From Rhizobiales bacterium dw_265 (GTDB lineage Bacteria; Pseudomonadota; Alphaproteobacteria; Micropepsales; Micropepsaceae): DNA of 64,000 nt. Below, in pieces: positions 61,254 through 64,000 of the stretch. The translations under genes and the position numbers were made by a program. The notes below the pieces were generated by a model. The model was not told where the DNA came from. It was given only the letters and a program-made list of their open reading frames with translations, and made no database searches. How positions within the stretch are numbered: the first letter of the stretch is position 1; the number at the start of each line of letters is the position of its first letter. The stretch lies in contig JAAVUU010000001.1 of the NCBI GenBank assembly GCA_018449595.1, positions 496,001 through 560,000 of the forward strand, read 5' to 3'.

Positions 61254-62186
61254 ATGCGCGACCCCGACGACGACAACGAACCCGAACACACCGCTTCCGC
61301 CACCCATGACGCCATGCTGGCAATGGAGCTCAACGGCTATCGTCCCGCCGATGGCGAACCCGATGACAGGCCGCCGCCCGAACCCGAGGCGCTCGAAGGC
61401 GCCGTCGCCGAAATGTTCGACGCACTTGCCTTCTCGCTCGATGCGACCTGCTCCGAATCCGACCTCCCCGACCTGCTCTGGTCGCTGGTCAATGTCTTCC
61501 ATCGCGGCTGCGATCGCGTCGAGCGCCGCCTCACCGCCAATGAAGACGCGCAGAAAGCCAGTCAGCGGGTCCAGGACGGCTCCGAAATCCGCTCCGTTGA
61601 ACTCGAGCGATTGATTGCCGACGGCCAGGTCCTGCAGGACCGGCGCGACGCGATGGAAGCGATGCGCGATCTCGCCGTCGGCCGCTACGAACAGCTTCTC
61701 GGCACGGCCTGGCGGCCTTACAGCGGATCGCTGGTCAACCATCGCAAGCTCACCGCCGCGGTGATCGACAGCCGCGACCAGCTCACCGCCCGCCGCCGGG
61801 CCCAGCAGGAGGTGCTGCTTCCCAAGGGTCCGCGCATCGCCTTCTCCGCCGGCGCCGACTACAACGACACCGACGCGATCTGGAAATGCCTCGACGAACT
61901 GCACACCCGCCATCCCGACATGGTCCTCATCCATGGCGGAACGCCCAAGGGTGGCGAGCGCATCGCCGATTCCTGGGCACGCGCCCGCAAGGTGCCCGCG
62001 GTGCCCTTCCCGCCGGAATGGGATCGTCATCGCAAGGCCGCGCCCTTCAAGCGCAACGACAAGATGCTCGACGAAATGCCGATCGGAGTCGTGGTCGGAC
62101 CGGGTACCGGCATCCAGGAAAATATCGCCGACAAGGCCGTGCGCCGTGGTATCCGGGTACGTCGGCTTGGTGGAGGTGGCAAATGA
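61254..62186 (+). CDS. DUF2493 / YspA-type SLOG-fold protein
   Basis: The 310-residue protein has a ~200-residue helical N-terminal region, then the C-terminal SLOG domain: RIAFSAGADYNDTDAIWKCL, MVLIHGGTPKGGERIADSWA and FPPEWDRHRKAAPFKRND. SLOG domains bind nucleotide-derived ligands; DUF2493 members are abundant on plasmids and in phage-linked contexts. AGAGGAG precedes the ATG at 61254; upstream in-frame ATGs at 61161 and beyond lie in the leader. Confidence 0.85.
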   Translation: MRDPDDDNEPEHTASATHDAMLAMELNGYRPADGEPDDRPPPEPEALEGAVAEMFDALAFSLDATCSESDLPDLLWSLVNVFHRGCDRVERRLTANEDAQKASQRVQDGSEIRSVELERLIADGQVLQDRRDAMEAMRDLAVGRYEQLLGTAWRPYSGSLVNHRKLTAAVIDSRDQLTARRRAQQEVLLPKGPRIAFSAGADYNDTDAIWKCLDELHTRHPDMVLIHGGTPKGGERIADSWARARKVPAVPFPPEWDRHRKAAPFKRNDKMLDEMPIGVVVGPGTGIQENIADKAVRRGIRVRRLGGGGK

Positions 62187-62241
62187 GCCGCATCACATTC
62201 ATCGTCGCGCGCGGGGCATTGGCCCCGCCGCGATCTGTTTG

Positions 62242-62272
62242 GACATATCATGTCGCTGCCTTGATCTATCAA
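62242..62272. promoter_or_regulatory. Operator-like palindromes before the XRE gene
   Basis: GACAT-ATC-ATGTC (62242-62254) and TTGAT-CT-ATCAA (62261-62272) lie in an AT-rich window 33-63 nt before the start of the XRE regulator. They are candidate autoregulatory sites. Confidence 0.5.
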
Positions 62273-62304
62273 AACATATTATCAGCAGCGCGGGAGGTAT
62301 CGCC

Positions 62305-62655
62305 ATGATGACGCTCGAAGGGTTCGCGGAGATGATCCGCACCAGGCGCAAGGCCAAGAAGTGGTCGCAGCGTGTTCTGGGTTCCAAGTCGGGACTGCCG
62401 CAAAGCCATATCTCCAAGATCGAGGGCGGCGCCGACCTCCAGCTTTCGACCCTGATCGAACTGGCCCGGCTCCTCGACCTTGAAGTCGCCCTGGTGCCCA
62501 AGCAGCTCATCCCGGTGCTACGTTCTCTCGGCGCCCCTCACCGTACCCGCGAGGTCGAGGAACGGCGGCCGATGTACGCCTTGGACGAATCCGAGTTGGA
62601 CGAATCCGAGTTCGAGGCAAACGCCTCCGACAAGCGGCACTGGCTGGAGCGCTAG
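62305..62655 (+). CDS. XRE-family transcriptional regulator (HipB-like)
   Basis: The 116-residue protein has a clear helix-turn-helix: EMIRTRRKAKKWSQRVLGSK then GLPQSHISKIEGGADLQLST. An acidic C-terminal tail contains a repeated LDESE unit (tandem 15-bp duplication at 62581-62610). HipB-like antitoxins share this core, but no hipA follows. GGGAGG precedes the ATG pair at 62305/62308. Palindromic sites upstream suggest autoregulation. Confidence 0.85.
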   Translation: MMTLEGFAEMIRTRRKAKKWSQRVLGSKSGLPQSHISKIEGGADLQLSTLIELARLLDLEVALVPKQLIPVLRSLGAPHRTREVEERRPMYALDESELDESEFEANASDKRHWLER

Positions 62656-62802
62656 CCGCGCTTCCGAAATCTGCCATTTCGCCATCGCGTGGACCCCGAA
62701 AATCGGGATTCCCCAGACGGCGGCAATCCTCTATACTGCGCCCTGCGCCATTGGCGGATGGTGGAGGCGCGCAACCGTAATCTATTAACGGAGCGCACCA
62801 CT

Positions 62803-63297
62803 ATGCTCGTATTTGGCATTCTCTTCCTGTTGTTCGTCCTGGTCCTTCTGCGCCGCCTCCTGTTCGACCTGGCACGCCTGGTCGTCGGCCTCATGGCCCA
62901 TACCCTGCCCTTCTTCATCGGCTTCACCGCCGGGACGATGGGCTACCGCCACGGCGCTGGCGTCGTCGGCGCCGTCCTGCTGGGTGTCCTTGTGGCTGGT
63001 GCCGCCGTGGCACTGGGCCAGATGGCGTTCAACCTGGCCCGATCGGCCGCACTGCGCGGTGTTATCGCACTGGTCTATGCGGTTCCGGCCGCGATGGCGG
63101 GCTATTACGTCGCCCTCAACCTGGCGCGCGTGGTGATAGCTTCGCCGGGATTGTGCCAGGTCCTCGCCACGCTCAGCGCAATCGTCGCCGGCGGCGTCTG
63201 CGTCCTGGGCATGATCCGCCTGGCCCCGCCGCTCGCTGAAACCGAAGCAGAGGCGCATCGCCCTACTGCCGGTCTTGCCGCGTCGACGCAGGGCTGA
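62803..63297 (+). CDS. Multi-pass membrane protein
   Basis: The 164-residue protein has about four hydrophobic helices (MLVFGILFLLFVLVLLRRLL; VVGAVLLGVLVAGAAVALGQ; ALRGVIALVYAVPAAMAGYY; LSAIVAGGVCVLGMIRLAPP) and a short cytoplasmic-like tail. Similar proteins are encoded near conjugation genes on alphaproteobacterial plasmids; role unknown. ACGGAG lies 11 nt before the ATG at 62803. Confidence 0.68.
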   Translation: MLVFGILFLLFVLVLLRRLLFDLARLVVGLMAHTLPFFIGFTAGTMGYRHGAGVVGAVLLGVLVAGAAVALGQMAFNLARSAALRGVIALVYAVPAAMAGYYVALNLARVVIASPGLCQVLATLSAIVAGGVCVLGMIRLAPPLAETEAEAHRPTAGLAASTQG

Positions 63298-63824
63298 CGC
63301 TCCGCCCACCCTGATGGGATCGCCGCCGGGTTGAACGGCCCGGCGGCGATGCTCGAAGCGCGTGTCACCGTCGCCGGCCGCGACGGATCCCTCTCACCTG
63401 ACAGGCTTGTTTAGGCGCCGCATCGGGCGGCTGGCCTGAAATCTCACGCGCCTTTTTGCGCGCCAACATTTCTTTTCCTGCGCCTCAAAGCCTCGGGCGC
63501 TTGAACGCACCACGCGATGCTCGTCAATCCTTCTCGAAGCTGTTGCGGTTCAACGCGCGAACCAGCACGGCCTCTCTCTGGCGCGATCTGGCCGGAGACC
63601 GGCTGCGCCTCTCACGCCCTATGCCGCAACGCCGCCGGTGCGACTTTCTTCCCCTGGGCTTGCCGTTAGTAGGTGGCAAGCCCATTCCTCGCGGAACCAA
63701 GAAAGTCTCCCGTCGGCGTCCTCCGCTCGCGCTGCGGCCCGCGGGTGCGGCGGCGTTCGCCCCCGGCCGACGATCGCCATCGAGGCCGCGATGGTCGCGG
63801 GCTCGAAGCAACAGGAGAAGTTTC
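63298..63824. other. Gene-free stretch with a nested inverted repeat
   Basis: No credible gene is present. GACTTTCTT (63642-63650) pairs with AAGAAAGTC (63699-63707), enclosing an inner stem GGGCTTGCC (63656-63664) / GGCAAGCCC (63675-63683) with a 10-nt loop. The long leader precedes the DUF736 gene and might be an RNA structure, an oriT-like site or a promoter region. Confidence 0.5.
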
Positions 63825-64000
63825 ATGGCTCACATCGGTACGTTCAAGGAAATCGCCAACGGCTACGAAGGCGAAGTGTTCATGATGCCGCTCACCACCA
63901 AAGGCGTGCGCATCCTGAAGGAGACCAAGCCCAGCGCGAACAAGCGGGCGCCCACCCATCGCATCTATGTCGGACGCTCGGAGATCGGCTCCGGCTGGCC
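63825..64000 (+). CDS. DUF736 family protein (3' end outside the window)
   Basis: The visible 58 residues match DUF736: MAHIGTFKEIANGYEGEV, then KETKPSANKRAP, HRIYVGRSEIGSGW. DUF736 proteins of ~100 aa are hallmark small genes of alphaproteobacterial conjugative plasmids and integrative elements; their function is unknown. AGGAG lies 8 nt upstream of the ATG. The gene is cut by the window edge. Confidence 0.85.
   Translation, partial: MAHIGTFKEIANGYEGEVFMMPLTTKGVRILKETKPSANKRAPTHRIYVGRSEIGSGW

Noticed and set aside
62183..62308. 41-codon ORF linking the SLOG gene to the XRE gene with ATGA overlaps on both sides
   Set aside because: It runs through the AT-rich operator-like region, has no ribosome site or protein-like composition, and the overlaps can arise by chance; kept only as a remark.
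62305..62655. HipBA toxin-antitoxin module
   Set aside because: The XRE protein is HipB-like, but the following gene is a membrane protein, not a HipA kinase.
44333..64000. Second copy of the tRNA-Ser 3' end (attR) and an integrase inside the window
   Set aside because: I looked for the T-arm/acceptor sequence and for recombinase motifs and saw neither; the far boundary must lie outside the window if the element is integrated.

Overview
The window reads as about 65% GC alphaproteobacterial DNA. The evidence for this is a SciP-type CtrA regulator (8394-8687), a TipF-like EAL protein with a TTAA-N7-TTAA CtrA box upstream (25190-26449), a GGAAC-N16-CGTT promoter of the EcfG general-stress type (33429-33453), a CIRCE-controlled groESL operon, and the gene order mutL / two M16 peptidases / lipoprotein / lspA / ileS / ribF. 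I cannot fix the order or genus from sequence alone; a Caulobacter-like or Rhizomicrobium-like lineage would fit.

Region 1 (1-31.2 kb) is chromosomal. It begins with a TPR/O-GlcNAc-transferase-like protein. A three-gene membrane dehydrogenase operon follows (Tat-exported small subunit, FAD GMC subunit, triheme cytochrome c), then a flavodoxin/FAD reductase, small stress-type proteins, sciP, a DsbD-like protein, rsmD and a cytochrome P460-like protein. Next comes the long minus-strand housekeeping block from mutL to ribF, then a MaoC protein, a HAD phosphatase, a TIR-MORN membrane protein, the TipF-like protein, three Gly/Tyr/His-rich exported proteins, and groES-groEL behind an RpoH-like promoter and a CIRCE operator.

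Region 2 (31.2-33.3 kb) is a low-GC restriction-modification island inserted after the groEL terminator. It holds a PD-ExK nuclease, an XRE controller and a D12-class adenine methyltransferase, with palindromic operators between the divergent arms.

Region 3 (33.4-44.3 kb) returns to chromosomal genes: small stress-type proteins, PilZ, an Asn/Ser-rich repetitive exported protein, dps, thrS, infC (apparently with an AUA start) and an envelope-sugar cassette (GT39, GT2, LABN protein). It ends with tRNA-Ser(GGA).

Region 4 (44.3-64.0 kb, running off the window) looks like an integrated or plasmid-like element starting at the tRNA-Ser 3' end. Its left arm resembles a defence island: HNH nuclease, RelE/HigB-like toxin with antitoxin, an AbiGi-like protein, two HEPN-like proteins and DUF3800. 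From 50 kb to the end lies a plasmid-backbone-like train: DUF4942 methyltransferase, ParB-like protein, DUF3768, an amidoligase with its class II glutamine amidotransferase, many small accessory proteins, a DUF2493/SLOG protein, an XRE regulator and a truncated DUF736. Several of these genes sit behind a recurring structured leader (GAGGAAGAGG, then about 40 nt later CGAGAGAGG) that I do not recognise. That leader and the amidoligase/amidotransferase pair are the best candidates for undescribed biology. No integrase, transposase or CRISPR array was seen in the window.
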